A stretch of 64,000 bases of DNA from Bordetella genomosp. 11 (GTDB taxonomy: Bacteria; Pseudomonadota; Gammaproteobacteria; Burkholderiales; Burkholderiaceae_B). Shown in pieces: positions 8,680-17,299 of this stretch (within the stretch, counting starts at the first letter, position 1; every line of letters begins with the position of its first letter). Both the position numbers and the translations under genes were made by a program. The notes beneath the pieces were generated by a model. The model saw only the letters and a program-made list of their open reading frames with translations. It searched no databases and was not told the DNA's origin. The stretch is from assembly GCF_002261215.1 (NCBI RefSeq), contig NZ_NEVS01000004.1, positions 1,426,001 through 1,490,000 on the forward strand, read 5' to 3'.

Positions 8680-9081
8680 ATGTCTTTTCGCGGATTGACG
8701 GCCGCTGTGCTGCTTTGCTCCCTGACCGCCTGCGCCAATATGAATGGCGGCGGCGAGGATAAGATGAGTATGTCCTACCTCAGGCAACATCTGGTCTCGA
8801 ACCAGACGACCAAGGCAGACGTGGCGCAGATGTTCGGCCAGCCGAGGTATAAGAACGAAGAGGCCAACGGCGCGGATTATTGGGCCTATTCCGAAGAACA
8901 AATCAACGGCAGGAACTATCTGACCGATGCCGCGCAATATATTCCCGGGCTGGGATCGCTGGGCAACGCGGCGGTGCAGTCGCAAACCAAGAAGCCCAAC
9001 CGCGACCTGAATATTTTCTTCAACAGCAACGGCACCGTGCGTCAATTCAACACCAGTGGATCGACGGGAGCCGGTTCCTGA
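8680..9081 (+). CDS. BamE/SmpA-like small lipoprotein
   Basis: A 133-residue lipoprotein. The signal ends in the lipobox LTAC, with Cys at about residue 18. The segment VSNQTTKADVAQMFGQPRY followed by ADYWAYSEEQ resembles the BamE/OmlA fold, in which a T-K-x-D-V-x-x-x-F-G-x-P motif is typical. A glycine-rich GLGSLGN stretch and a short C-terminal strand (DLNIFFNSNGTVRQF) complete it. Proteins of this fold often sit in the periplasm on the outer membrane. This one is not in a BAM context and is probably not BamE itself. The start is chosen for the AGGAG eight bases upstream. A strong terminator follows. Confidence 0.75.
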   Translation: MSFRGLTAAVLLCSLTACANMNGGGEDKMSMSYLRQHLVSNQTTKADVAQMFGQPRYKNEEANGADYWAYSEEQINGRNYLTDAAQYIPGLGSLGNAAVQSQTKKPNRDLNIFFNSNGTVRQFNTSGSTGAGS

Positions 9082-9128
9082 GCGTTGCGCACGGGCAGCA
9101 TCCGGACGGATGCCGCATCGGGCTGTTC

Positions 9129-9170
9129 AACAAAAACCCGCGGAGCGTCGTGCTCCGCGGGTTTTTGTTT
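9129..9170. terminator. Strong intrinsic terminator
   Basis: A 15-bp perfect stem (AAAAACCCGCGGAGC with GCTCCGCGGGTTTTT, loop GTCGT) followed by TTTTTGTTT. It ends the lipoprotein gene and, because both flanks are A/T tracts, can also end the convergent dehydrogenase operon. Confidence 0.9.
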
Positions 9171-9203
9171 GACATGGCGCCGTCGGCAGGGCCCGAAACG
9201 CCG

Positions 9204-10115
9204 TCAGCCGGCGTCCGATCCTGCCAGCAATTCGCGCCAGCGTGGCAATCGTCCCTTGGCATCCAGCTCCGCGTGCAGGGACGCGCCTTTGCGGGCGAGC
9301 GCTTCCTGGATATCGGCGATGGCAGTGGCCAGCTCCGGATTCATCCCGATTTCCGTCAGCATGGCGGCCGCCTCGCGCATTTCTTCCGAGCGGCGCTGCC
9401 CGTGTTCGGTCACGCGGCCGATCAGGTACGCTTCGTAGCCGTCATCCCAGCCGACGCTGGGAAAACTGGCGGCCATCGACGCCAATACGCGGTCGTCCAC
9501 GCCGAAGTGGCGCGCGGCCAGCATGGACTGCACGCACATGGCCTCCATGCCCTTGATCATGATGCTGCGGCACAGCTTGATGGCGGAGGCCAGGCCGATG
9601 TCGTCCGCCACGGCTTCGGTGCGCATGCCCAATGCGTTGAGCCGTGCGGAAATGGCACGCGCCGCCGGTCCGCCCAATAGCATGGGCACCCGGACCCCTT
9701 GCGGGGGAACGGGGGCCATGACCGCGGATTCGACGTAGTCCGCTCCATGGCCCTGGATCAGCGCGCTGTTCTGTTGCTTGACCGTGGGCGAAACGGAATT
9801 CAGGTCGATGAAAGCCTGGCCCGGCTTCATCAACGGAGCGGCGCTTGCCGCGACGGCGCCGGCCTGGCTGGCGGTCACGGCCGAAAACACCAGCTCGGCG
9901 TCCGCCAGGCAGTCGGCCAGGGAAGCCGCCGCGCGGGCACCGCTGTTTTCCGCGCGGTCGGCGATCTGCGCGCGAGTTGCCGGCGTTTCCAGCTTGATGT
10001 CGTAGATGGCGACGCGGCACGCTTGCGCCGACAGGGCCTTGGCGAAGATGGGGCCGACTTCGCCGAAGCCGACGATGGCCACGGCGGGCGGGGCGTTGCG
10101 GATGGGTTCTTGCAT
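9204..10115 (-). CDS. NAD(P)-binding dehydrogenase with DUF1932 C-terminal domain
   Basis: A 303-residue protein of the 6-phosphogluconate / 3-hydroxyisobutyrate dehydrogenase superfamily. Residues 10-30 (VAIVGFGEVGPIFAKAL) form the GxGxxG dinucleotide site. The middle part has the substrate-side FIDLNSVSP and a lysine-bearing helix near AIKLCRSIMIKG, where the family places its catalytic Lys. The C-terminal half is the DUF1932 helical domain. It is the last gene of the minus-strand operon that begins with galD, so it may oxidise or reduce a hydroxy-acid linked to the 4-oxalomesaconate pathway; that is inference. GGAG lies eight bases before the ATG. Confidence 0.8.
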   Translation of the reverse strand: MQEPIRNAPPAVAIVGFGEVGPIFAKALSAQACRVAIYDIKLETPATRAQIADRAENSGARAAASLADCLADAELVFSAVTASQAGAVAASAAPLMKPGQAFIDLNSVSPTVKQQNSALIQGHGADYVESAVMAPVPPQGVRVPMLLGGPAARAISARLNALGMRTEAVADDIGLASAIKLCRSIMIKGMEAMCVQSMLAARHFGVDDRVLASMAASFPSVGWDDGYEAYLIGRVTEHGQRRSEEMREAAAMLTEIGMNPELATAIADIQEALARKGASLHAELDAKGRLPRWRELLAGSDAG

Positions 10116-10181
10116 GCGGTTTGCTCCGATGTGTCGTGAGGGATCGCGGCGCCGCGTATCCGGTGAGTAATAATCCGAAGA

Positions 10182-11489
10182 TCAGGCGAGATCGCGCCGC
10201 GGCACGCCGGGATGCGGCGCGTCGCCAGGCTCGCGCGTCGATGGGCCGCGCAGGCAGGCGTCGAACTTCTCGCGATCGAACATGCCTTCCCACTTGGACA
10301 GCACCAGGACGGCGACGCTGTTGCCGATGACGTTCGTGGTGGACGTGGCGATGGCCAGGATGCGGTCGATACCGAATAGCAGGCCGACACCGCTCAGGGG
10401 CAGGACGCGCGTGGACTGCAGCGTGGCGGTCAGCTTGACCAGTGCGCCCCCGGCCGCGCCGGCGCCGCCCTTGGACGTGACCAGCATGACGGCGAGCAGG
10501 GCCAATTGCTGCGACAGCGGCAAGGGCGTGTCGGTGGCCTGGGCGATGAAGCCGATGCCGCAGGCCATGTAAAGGCAGGCGCCGTCGATATTGAAGCTAT
10601 AGCCCGCCGGCAGCACGAAGCCGACGACCGCCTCGTCGCAGCCGGCCTGGCTGAGCTTGGAGACCAGCCTGGGAAAGGCGGCTTCGCTGGCGGCCGTGCC
10701 CATGGCGATGACGGCTTCGTCCTTGATCAGCGCCAGGATGCGGAAGATCGACAATCCGGCCAGCGCCGCCACCAGTCCCAGGACCAGGAAGACGAAGATC
10801 AGCGCGCTGGCGTAGTAGGTAAGGATGTAGCGCACGAGATAGAGCAGGGTGGTGCCGCCGTAGCTGCCCACGGCCGAGGCCATGGCACCGAAGGCGCCCA
10901 AAGGCGACAGGCGCATGACGAACCCCAGCATCTTGAACACGACCGTCTGCGCTTCGCCGATCAGTTTCAGCGCGATCCAGTCGGGTTTGGCGGTCAGGCT
11001 GAGCGCCGTGCCCGCCAGCAGCGAGACGAAGAGGACCGGCAGGATATCGCCGCTGACGAAAGCGGAGACGAGCGTGCGCGGGATGATGGACAGCAGGAAG
11101 TGCGTCAGCGTGAAGTCGGCCGAGGCGGCCTTGATCACGCCGGCGGCATGCCCCGCGGACGCGTCCAGCGCCGCCGCATGCAGGCCGTCGCCGGGACGCA
11201 GGATGTTCACCACCGTGAAGCCCACCAGCATGGCGATGGTGCTGACCACCTCGAAGTAGACCAGCGTCTTGATCCCCAGCCGGCCCAGCTTGCGGAAGTC
11301 CTTGATGTGCCCGATACCGTGCACCACGGTGCAGAAAATGATGGGCCCGAGCATCATCTTCAGCAAGGCGATGAAGCCCTCGCCCAGCGGCCGCATCCGG
11401 ACCGCGCCCTGTGGGTCCAGCAGGCCGAACAGGATCGCCAACGCGATGGCGATGAGGACCTGCACGTATAGCTTCTTCAGCGTCTTCAC
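10182..11489 (-). CDS. Dicarboxylate:cation symporter (DctA/GltP family)
   Basis: A 435-residue inner-membrane transporter of the dicarboxylate/amino acid:cation symporter family. Diagnostic parts: the N-terminal FIALLKMMLGPIIFCTVVHG, the first re-entrant-loop region TSKGGAGAAGGALVKL, and VLPAGYSFNIDGACLYMACG, matching PTGYSFNLDG of DctA. The start is GTG, preceded by GGGAGAG. It lies between a Bug receptor gene (39 bp upstream) and the DUF1932 dehydrogenase (66 bp downstream) in the galD operon. It probably imports a di- or tricarboxylate such as a pyrone-dicarboxylate-type substrate. The true substrate could equally be succinate-like. Confidence 0.85.
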   Translation of the reverse strand: MKTLKKLYVQVLIAIALAILFGLLDPQGAVRMRPLGEGFIALLKMMLGPIIFCTVVHGIGHIKDFRKLGRLGIKTLVYFEVVSTIAMLVGFTVVNILRPGDGLHAAALDASAGHAAGVIKAASADFTLTHFLLSIIPRTLVSAFVSGDILPVLFVSLLAGTALSLTAKPDWIALKLIGEAQTVVFKMLGFVMRLSPLGAFGAMASAVGSYGGTTLLYLVRYILTYYASALIFVFLVLGLVAALAGLSIFRILALIKDEAVIAMGTAASEAAFPRLVSKLSQAGCDEAVVGFVLPAGYSFNIDGACLYMACGIGFIAQATDTPLPLSQQLALLAVMLVTSKGGAGAAGGALVKLTATLQSTRVLPLSGVGLLFGIDRILAIATSTTNVIGNSVAVLVLSKWEGMFDREKFDACLRGPSTREPGDAPHPGVPRRDLA

Positions 11490-11528
11490 TGGGGTGCTCT
11501 CCCGGGAATGCGGCGTGGCATGGCCGCG

Positions 11529-12512
11529 CTATTCGGGCTTGATGCCGGCGAGCTGGGCGGCCGCCCTGGACCGCTCGTATTCGGCGCGCAGGAATTCGGC
11601 GAAGCCGGCGGAGGTCCTTTGCGATGCGGTGGCTTCTTCCATGCCCGAATCGCGCAGTTTGCCGGCCACGGCGGGCATGTCCAGGCTGGCCGCCAGCGCG
11701 CCCTGCAGCCGCTCCCGCGTGTCCGTGGGCGTTTTGGCCGGCGCCAGCAATCCGACGTAGCTGGAGGCGGTGAAGTCCTTGACCCCGGATTCGATCATCG
11801 TCGGGATATCCGGCGCGATCGCGGACCGCTGTGTCGCCGCGACCGCCAGAATGCGCACTTTGCCGGCGCGGTGCAGAGGCAGGGCGGTGGAGAGCTCCGT
11901 CATCGTGGCGTCCAGGGTACCGCCTACCAGGTCCGGGATCAGGGCGCCGCCGCCGCGATACGGAACGTGGGCCAGGTTCGCGCCGGCCGCGGCGTTCAGC
12001 CGCATCAGGGTCAGATGGGTCGCGCTGCCCACGCCAGACGTGCCGGTGTTGATGCGCCGTTTTCTGGAAAGCGCGAACAGTTCGGCCAGGGTATGGACGG
12101 GCAGGCCGGGCGTGACGACCAGCACATGCGGAACGTAGCCCACCATGCCCACGGGCGCCAGGTCGCGCAGCGGATCGTAGGGCAGATGCAATTGCACGAA
12201 GGGATTGACCGTCATCGGGCCATTGGAGGCCACCAGCAGGGTGTAGCCGTCCGGTGTCGCGCGCACCACCATCTCGGCGCCGATGCTGCCGCCGGCGCCG
12301 GGTTTGTTCTCGACCACCGCCGACACGCCCAGGGCCTGGGTCAGCCCGGCGCTGACCACGCGTGCCGTCGTATCGACATTGCCGCCAGGCGCGAAGGGGA
12401 CGATCAGGTGCAGGGGGCGGTCCGGGAAGCTGGCCGCCCGGGCGGCCGGCGTGAGCGCGGCGGCCAGCAGGCTGGCGCCGCCCAGCGCGAATGCGCGTCG
12501 GGTCATCGTCAT
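11529..12512 (-). CDS. Bug/TctC-family periplasmic binding protein
   Basis: A 327-residue receptor with a Tat-like signal (MTMTRRAFALGGASLL, cleavage near ARA at residue 26). The family marks FPDRPLHLIVPFAPGGNVDTTA, ENKPGAGGSIGAE and TPDGYTLL follow. AAGGAGA before the ATG supports the start. It is the second gene of the galD operon, directly before the DctA-like symporter, so it probably senses or delivers an aromatic-derived carboxylate used by GalD, LigI and LigJ. Confidence 0.9.
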   Translation of the reverse strand: MTMTRRAFALGGASLLAAALTPAARAASFPDRPLHLIVPFAPGGNVDTTARVVSAGLTQALGVSAVVENKPGAGGSIGAEMVVRATPDGYTLLVASNGPMTVNPFVQLHLPYDPLRDLAPVGMVGYVPHVLVVTPGLPVHTLAELFALSRKRRINTGTSGVGSATHLTLMRLNAAAGANLAHVPYRGGGALIPDLVGGTLDATMTELSTALPLHRAGKVRILAVAATQRSAIAPDIPTMIESGVKDFTASSYVGLLAPAKTPTDTRERLQGALAASLDMPAVAGKLRDSGMEEATASQRTSAGFAEFLRAEYERSRAAAQLAGIKPE

Positions 12513-12619
12513 GGAGTCTCCTTTATGTCTTTATTGACGGGGCGTTCTTCGACGTCCCCGTTCCTTTCGTCCGCGCTGCCGCGGCTTGGCCCGGTGTCCT
12601 GCGCGGGCGCGCTTTCCGC

Positions 12620-13744
12620 TCAGGCGGACGGGGGCCAGGCGGCGGCGGGGACTTCCACCTCACCGCGCATCAGCAGGCGCGCGGTACGCAGCAGGGCCGC
12701 TCGCGCCACCTTGTGCGGATCGGCCGGATCCAGCGAGAGCTGGACGCTGAATTCGCCGGTGGGGTGTTCCACCGACACAGTCCTGTCCTGGCCGGCCGGC
12801 GTGCGCGCGATCCCGGCGGCCACCGAGTCGTCCATGACGCAGGCCGTCGCCACCGTCACCGCGGCCAGTACGCCTATGGCCTCATGGCAGACGTGCGGAA
12901 TGAAACAGCGCGTGCAGACGCTGCCGCCGTCGCGTGGCGGGGCCAGCAGGCACATCTTCGGAAAGGGCTTGCGCGACACATCGCCCAGGCCCATCAGCGC
13001 GGCCGCCTTCAGGCGCAACGCTTCCAGGCGCTGCTTCAATTCCTCGTCGGCGTTCAGTTCGGCCACGGTTTCATATCCGCTGCGGCCCAGGTCGGCGGCG
13101 CGCATCAGCACCATGGGCATGCCGTTGTCGATGCAGGTGATCTCCAGGCGTCCCAGGCCGTCGAGCTCCACCACGTCCAGCGCGCGGCCGGTAGGCAGCA
13201 GGCCGTCGCATACCGAGCCGGCGGTGTCGAGGAAATTGATCGAGATCGGCGCTGCCGTGCCGGGCACGCCGTCGATGCGCGCGTCGCCGTCGTAGGCGAC
13301 ATGGCCCTGCGGCGTTTGCACCGTGATGTCGCATTGCATGCCGGTATTGACCGTCAGCACGCGGAACGTACTGGTGGCGCCCTGCGGTTGCAGCATGCCG
13401 GTTTCGAGCGCGAAGGGGACGACGGCTGCCAGCATGTTGCCGCAATTGGGCGTCGTATCGACCGTGGGTTCGGCCACCGACACCTGGGCGAAGAGGAAAT
13501 CGACGTCCACTCCCGGCGTGGCGCTAGGCGAGACGATGCCTACCTTGCTCGTCAGGGGATGGGCGCCACCCAGGCCGTCGATCTGGCGCTTATCCGGCGA
13601 CCCCATCGCGGCCAGCAGCACCGCGTCGCGCGCGGCGACATCGGCGGGCAGGTCGGATGCCTTGAAGAATGGCCCGCGCGATGTGCCGCCACGCATCAGT
13701 ATGCAGGGGATCGACCGCTGCCTTTGGTTTTTCCGGGCATCCAT
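12620..13744 (-). CDS. galD: 4-oxalomesaconate tautomerase (GalD, PrpF family)
   Basis: GalD interconverts the keto and enol forms of 4-oxalomesaconate so that the hydratase can act. The 374-residue product matches the Pseudomonas GalD pattern throughout: IPCILMRGGTSRGPFF, MGSPDKRQIDGLGG, TSKVGIV, NCGNMLAAVVPFALE, CIDNGMPMVLM, FPKMCLLAPPRDGG and RCFIPHVCHEAIGVL. This is the PrpF double-domain isomerase fold. GGAGACTAC before the ATG supports the start. It opens a minus-strand operon (galD, Bug, dctA-like, DUF1932 dehydrogenase) and is divergent from a double-HTH LysR regulator, with 116 bp between the two starts. The PrpF family also contains aconitate isomerases, so the exact substrate rests on close similarity plus the ligI and ligJ neighbours. 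Confidence 0.88.
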   Translation of the reverse strand: MDARKNQRQRSIPCILMRGGTSRGPFFKASDLPADVAARDAVLLAAMGSPDKRQIDGLGGAHPLTSKVGIVSPSATPGVDVDFLFAQVSVAEPTVDTTPNCGNMLAAVVPFALETGMLQPQGATSTFRVLTVNTGMQCDITVQTPQGHVAYDGDARIDGVPGTAAPISINFLDTAGSVCDGLLPTGRALDVVELDGLGRLEITCIDNGMPMVLMRAADLGRSGYETVAELNADEELKQRLEALRLKAAALMGLGDVSRKPFPKMCLLAPPRDGGSVCTRCFIPHVCHEAIGVLAAVTVATACVMDDSVAAGIARTPAGQDRTVSVEHPTGEFSVQLSLDPADPHKVARAALLRTARLLMRGEVEVPAAAWPPSA

Positions 13745-13860
13745 GTAGTCTCCGACCTCGCTTTCTATTTGCGTCGAGTATCGGCTGCATGGTGGACGGA
13801 CGGGTTGCCTTGTACGACGATCGCCGTTCTAATATTTTTATTTCGGTGGTGCGGCACAGC

Positions 13861-15120
13861 ATGGAATACCCCAATGGCGCCGACGGCGGGCTAAGCCTGC
13901 ATCATCTGCACGTTTTCACCTCGGTGGCCCAGGCCGGCGGCGTGCGCCGCTCCGCCGAAGCGCTGTTCCGGGCCTCTTCGGCGGTTACCCGCGCAGTGGG
14001 CAACCTGGAGCACAGCCTTGGGGTGGCGCTGTTCGAGCGCAAGGCTACCGGCATGCTGTTGACGGCCGCGGGTGAGGCCGTGTTGGAGCGTGCCCGGCGT
14101 ATCGAAGCGGAACTGGACGCCGTGCGCGACGAAGCCCTGGCGCTGCGGCGCGGGCAGGGCGGGGCAAGCGGCGTCGCGGCGACCGCGGCGCTGTTCCATA
14201 CGCGGCGGCTGACCAGCGCGGCCCTGCTCGCCGATGTGCATCACATGTCCACCGTGGCGCATGCCTGCGGACTGACGCAGCCCGCCATCAGCGCGTCGCT
14301 CGCCAAGCTCGAAAAGAACCTGGCGCAGCGGCTGTTCCAGCGCACGGCGCGCGGCATGGTACCCACGCCGGTCGGCGAGCGCTGGGTCGTCCGCTTCAAG
14401 CGCGTATTGGCGGAGCTGCGCAATATTCAGGCGGATATGGCCGCCTTGAACGGCGCCCTGGAGGGTGTGGTGACCGTCGGCGCGCTGCCGATGATCCGCA
14501 CCATCGTGCTGCCGGCCGCCATCGCCAACGTGCTGGCACGCCATCCCAGGCTGCGCATCCGCACGCTGGAAAGCCCGTATGGGGACTTGTGCGCCCGGCT
14601 GTTGAGCGCCGAGGTCGACTTCATCCTGGGCGCGCTCCGGCCGCTGCACGATGCTTCGCTAAGCACCCGCCTGCTGTTGCACGAGGATATCGTGCTGATC
14701 GCCCGCGCGGGCCATCCGCTGGCGGGGCGGCCGGTCGGCTTCGACGATCTCGCCCGCTACCCCTGGGTGCTGTCGCGCGCTTCCACCCCGCTGCGCGACC
14801 AGCTCAACGATTTTTTTCGCCGCCGGGGGCAGCCGCTGCTGGTGCCTTCCGTGGAGACCGCGGACCTGGCGCTGCTGCGCGGCCTTTTACTGCATTCCGA
14901 CATGCTGACAGCCCTCTCGGTACATCAGCTGCACTACGAGTTCGAGGCGGGCGGGCTGGTCACGCTGGATTTTCCCCTGGACGGCATGCGACGCGAAATC
15001 GGCGTCACCACGCGCACCGGCGCGCAGCTGTCGCCCGGCGCGCGCGAGCTGCTGGACGAGATATCCCGCCTGGCGGCGGCGATGGCGGAAGACGGCGTCG
15101 CCACGCCGGTCGGCGCATAA
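13861..15120 (+). CDS. LysR-type regulator with two HTH domains
   Basis: A 419-residue regulator, about 110 residues longer than a usual LysR protein. Residues about 11-70 form one LysR-like helix-turn-helix (LHHLHVFTSVAQAGGVRRSAE, then ASSAVTRAVGNLE and LGVALFERK). Residues about 112-172 form a second (MSTVAHACGLTQPAISASLAK, then LAQRLFQRTARGM). A normal effector domain follows (VVTVGALPMIRTIVLPAAI to the end). The extra length is therefore a duplicated DNA-binding region, not a fusion to another enzyme. It is divergent from galD and followed by ligI, so it probably controls pyrone-dicarboxylate catabolism. The ATG at 13861 starts just ahead of the first HTH; no strong ribosome-binding site is seen. 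Confidence 0.82.
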   Translation: MEYPNGADGGLSLHHLHVFTSVAQAGGVRRSAEALFRASSAVTRAVGNLEHSLGVALFERKATGMLLTAAGEAVLERARRIEAELDAVRDEALALRRGQGGASGVAATAALFHTRRLTSAALLADVHHMSTVAHACGLTQPAISASLAKLEKNLAQRLFQRTARGMVPTPVGERWVVRFKRVLAELRNIQADMAALNGALEGVVTVGALPMIRTIVLPAAIANVLARHPRLRIRTLESPYGDLCARLLSAEVDFILGALRPLHDASLSTRLLLHEDIVLIARAGHPLAGRPVGFDDLARYPWVLSRASTPLRDQLNDFFRRRGQPLLVPSVETADLALLRGLLLHSDMLTALSVHQLHYEFEAGGLVTLDFPLDGMRREIGVTTRTGAQLSPGARELLDEISRLAAAMAEDGVATPVGA

Positions 15121-15220
15121 ACGGAATAGAACGGACGCGGCGACACAAGGCAACCATGCCGATGGCGCTTGCCCGCATACTCGCCCGCATCCCGCGCTTA
15201 ACAGAAAAAGATGAGGCGAC

Positions 15221-16096
15221 ATGAAAACCGTGCCACCCCCGCATTCCCATCCCGGCAAGCCGGCGTACACCTTGCCGGCCGGCAGTTGCGATGCCCATGT
15301 GCACGTGTACGGACCGGTGGCCCGCTTTCCCTATGCGGCCGATCGCGCCTATGACCCGCCGGAGGCGCCCATCGAGCGGCTGCAGGCATTGCATCGCCTG
15401 CTGGGGGTGGAGCGCGCGGTCATCGTGCAGGCGACCGTGCACGGGACCGACAACCGGGCGATGCTGGACGCCATCTCGCGCGCGCCGGATCGGTATCGCG
15501 GCGTGGCGCTGGTGGCGCCCGATGTGTCCACCGATGAACTGCGACGGCTGCATGCGGGCGGCGTGCGCGGTGTCCGCTACAACTTCATGCCGCACCTGGG
15601 CAAGTCGGCGGACCCGGCGGAGGTAAGGGCGATGGCGGCGCGCATCGCGCCGCTGGGATGGCATATCCAGGTCCACGTCACCGCCGCTTATCTGCCGGCG
15701 ATACGCGGCTTCCTGGAATCGCTGCCGGTGCCGTTCGTCATCGACCATATGGGGCGCACCATGGTGGAAGACGGCCTGGACCAGCCGGCGTTGGCCAGCC
15801 TGCTGGATGTGCTCGGGCATGAACGTGCCTGGGTGAAGATCAGCGGGCCGGAGCGCATATCGGCGCGGCTGTCCCGGCAGGCGCAACCGTATGCCGATGC
15901 CGTGCCGTTCGTGCGGCGTATCCTGGATGCCGCGCCCGGACGCGTCGTGTGGGGCACGGATTGGCCGCATCCGAATGTGCGCGAGGTGCCGAACGACGGC
16001 ACGCTGGTGGACCTGTTGCCTTCGTATACGGATGACGCCACCGTGCTGGAAAGCATACTGGTGGCGAATCCTCTACGTCTTTACTGGTACGACTGA
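15221..16096 (+). CDS. ligI: 2-pyrone-4,6-dicarboxylate hydrolase (LigI)
   Basis: LigI opens the lactone ring of 2-pyrone-4,6-dicarboxylate to give 4-oxalomesaconate / 4-carboxy-2-hydroxymuconate. The 291-residue amidohydrolase follows LigI closely: CDAHVHVYGPVARFPY (His26, His28), VIVQATVHGTDNRAMLDAI, GVRGVRYNF, PFVIDHMGR (His176) and VVWGTDWPHPN, where Asp247 is the general base. The family works without metal, and the sequence is compatible with that. GAGGCGAC stands before the ATG. It lies 100 bp after the double-HTH regulator on the same strand. Its product is the substrate of GalD and LigJ encoded elsewhere in the window. Cytoplasmic. Confidence 0.9.
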   Translation: MKTVPPPHSHPGKPAYTLPAGSCDAHVHVYGPVARFPYAADRAYDPPEAPIERLQALHRLLGVERAVIVQATVHGTDNRAMLDAISRAPDRYRGVALVAPDVSTDELRRLHAGGVRGVRYNFMPHLGKSADPAEVRAMAARIAPLGWHIQVHVTAAYLPAIRGFLESLPVPFVIDHMGRTMVEDGLDQPALASLLDVLGHERAWVKISGPERISARLSRQAQPYADAVPFVRRILDAAPGRVVWGTDWPHPNVREVPNDGTLVDLLPSYTDDATVLESILVANPLRLYWYD

Positions 16097-16146
16097 AACC
16101 GTCTGCCGAAGCCGCGAGGCGGCATCCCGGCACACCCGGCCTTGCA

Positions 16147-17076
16147 TCAACTGCCGGCGTACACCAGCATCGCGGCGGCCAGGTCTTCCGAGGCCGCGCC
16201 CACGGCCTTGTAGACGGTGATTTCCTCCGGCGTGCGGCGCCCGGGATGCTGGCGCCGGCACAGCGCCTCCAGCGTGGCCAGCACGCGGTCGCGGCTGAAG
16301 ACGCCGGCGGCGATGGGCGACAGCAGGTCGCCCGCCTTGTCCAGGGCTTCCTCGGTGTCGACGAATACGGACGTATCGGCGAAGGTCGCGTCGTCGGACT
16401 CGCGCATGAAAGGCTGGAAGCTGCCGATCAGGTCGACGTGGGTGCCGGCCCGCAGGCACGCGCGCCGCACCAGCGGCTGTTGCGCGAGCGTGGCGCACGT
16501 GACGATGTCCGCCTCACGGACCGCCGCGTCCAGGTCCATTGCGACGTCCGCGTCGAATCCGTCGGCCGTCAGCCTGTCGGCCAGGGCACGCGCCTTTTCG
16601 GGATGGCGGTCCCAGACGTACACCTGCCGGATATCGCGCACGGCCGCGTAGGCCGGTGCGAGGGCCGTGGCCACGTTCCCCGCGCCCACGACAAGCAGGC
16701 GATGGGCATCCTGCCGCGCCAGGAAGGACGCCGCCAGGGCGGATGCCGCGGCCGTGCGCCGCACGGTGATCTGGTCGCCGTCGATCAGGGCCAGGGGTAC
16801 ACCGTTGGCGGCGTCGTACAGCGTATAGGTGGAATGCAGGCCGGGCAGCCCTTGCGCGCCGTTGCCCGGAAAGATGGTGACATGCTTGATCCCCAGATAG
16901 CCGTCCTGCCAGGCCGGCATGATAAGCAGGCTGTCCTTCGTGCCGTCGCCTTCGCGCAGGATGTGGTTGTGGCGGCGCGGTACCGTGCAGCCTTGGACGA
17001 ACATCCGTTCCAGGGCGGGGATCAGCCGGTCAAAGGGCAGGCGGGATGCGGTCGTGGCGCTGTCGAATATCTGCAA
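16147..17076 (-). CDS. Ornithine cyclodeaminase / mu-crystallin family protein
   Basis: A 309-residue NAD(P)-dependent enzyme of the OCD/mu-crystallin family, whose members include delta1-pyrroline-2-carboxylate reductases, amino-acid dehydrogenases and cyclodeaminases. Seen: PRRHNHIL near the N-terminus, LGIKHVTIFPGN, LALIDGDQITVRRTAAASALAA and a Rossmann site LLVVGAGNVATALAPAYA. I chose a TTG start because the family begins MQIFD and GAGG lies five bases upstream. An in-frame ATG at 17145 would add 23 residues of promoter-like AT-rich sequence. It is divergent from an XRE-cupin regulator and convergent with ligI. The substrate is unknown; the family is too broad to choose. Confidence 0.8.
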   Translation of the reverse strand: MQIFDSATTASRLPFDRLIPALERMFVQGCTVPRRHNHILREGDGTKDSLLIMPAWQDGYLGIKHVTIFPGNGAQGLPGLHSTYTLYDAANGVPLALIDGDQITVRRTAAASALAASFLARQDAHRLLVVGAGNVATALAPAYAAVRDIRQVYVWDRHPEKARALADRLTADGFDADVAMDLDAAVREADIVTCATLAQQPLVRRACLRAGTHVDLIGSFQPFMRESDDATFADTSVFVDTEEALDKAGDLLSPIAAGVFSRDRVLATLEALCRRQHPGRRTPEEITVYKAVGAASEDLAAAMLVYAGS

Positions 17077-17123
17077 GCTATCCTCGGGGAAAACGGGCCC
17101 ATGGGCTTCGGAATGGCGATAAA

Positions 17124-17190
17124 TTATCGTATCCGATAAAAACATGAATAGTAAGACAATTTCATAATAATTATCCCGATGTTGTCGGAT
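17124..17190. promoter_or_regulatory. Divergent promoter region with two dyads
   Basis: The AT-rich gap between the OCD-like gene and the XRE-cupin regulator holds a perfect inverted repeat at 17124-17139 (TTATCG, 4-bp spacer, CGATAA). A related imperfect dyad lies at 17173-17190 (ATCCCGATGTTGTCGGAT). Both contain the half-site ATCCGA or a close variant. They are candidate operators for the adjacent regulator. Confidence 0.45.
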
Positions 17191-17299
17191 CAGGCAGTAA
17201 ATGGGCGTTTGCTAGAATTGCGGCACCCTTTTCCCTTTCACCCGCCGTGCGTCCCCGTCCGCGCGCAAACGAGGACGACGCGGTCGTACGGAAGCCTTT

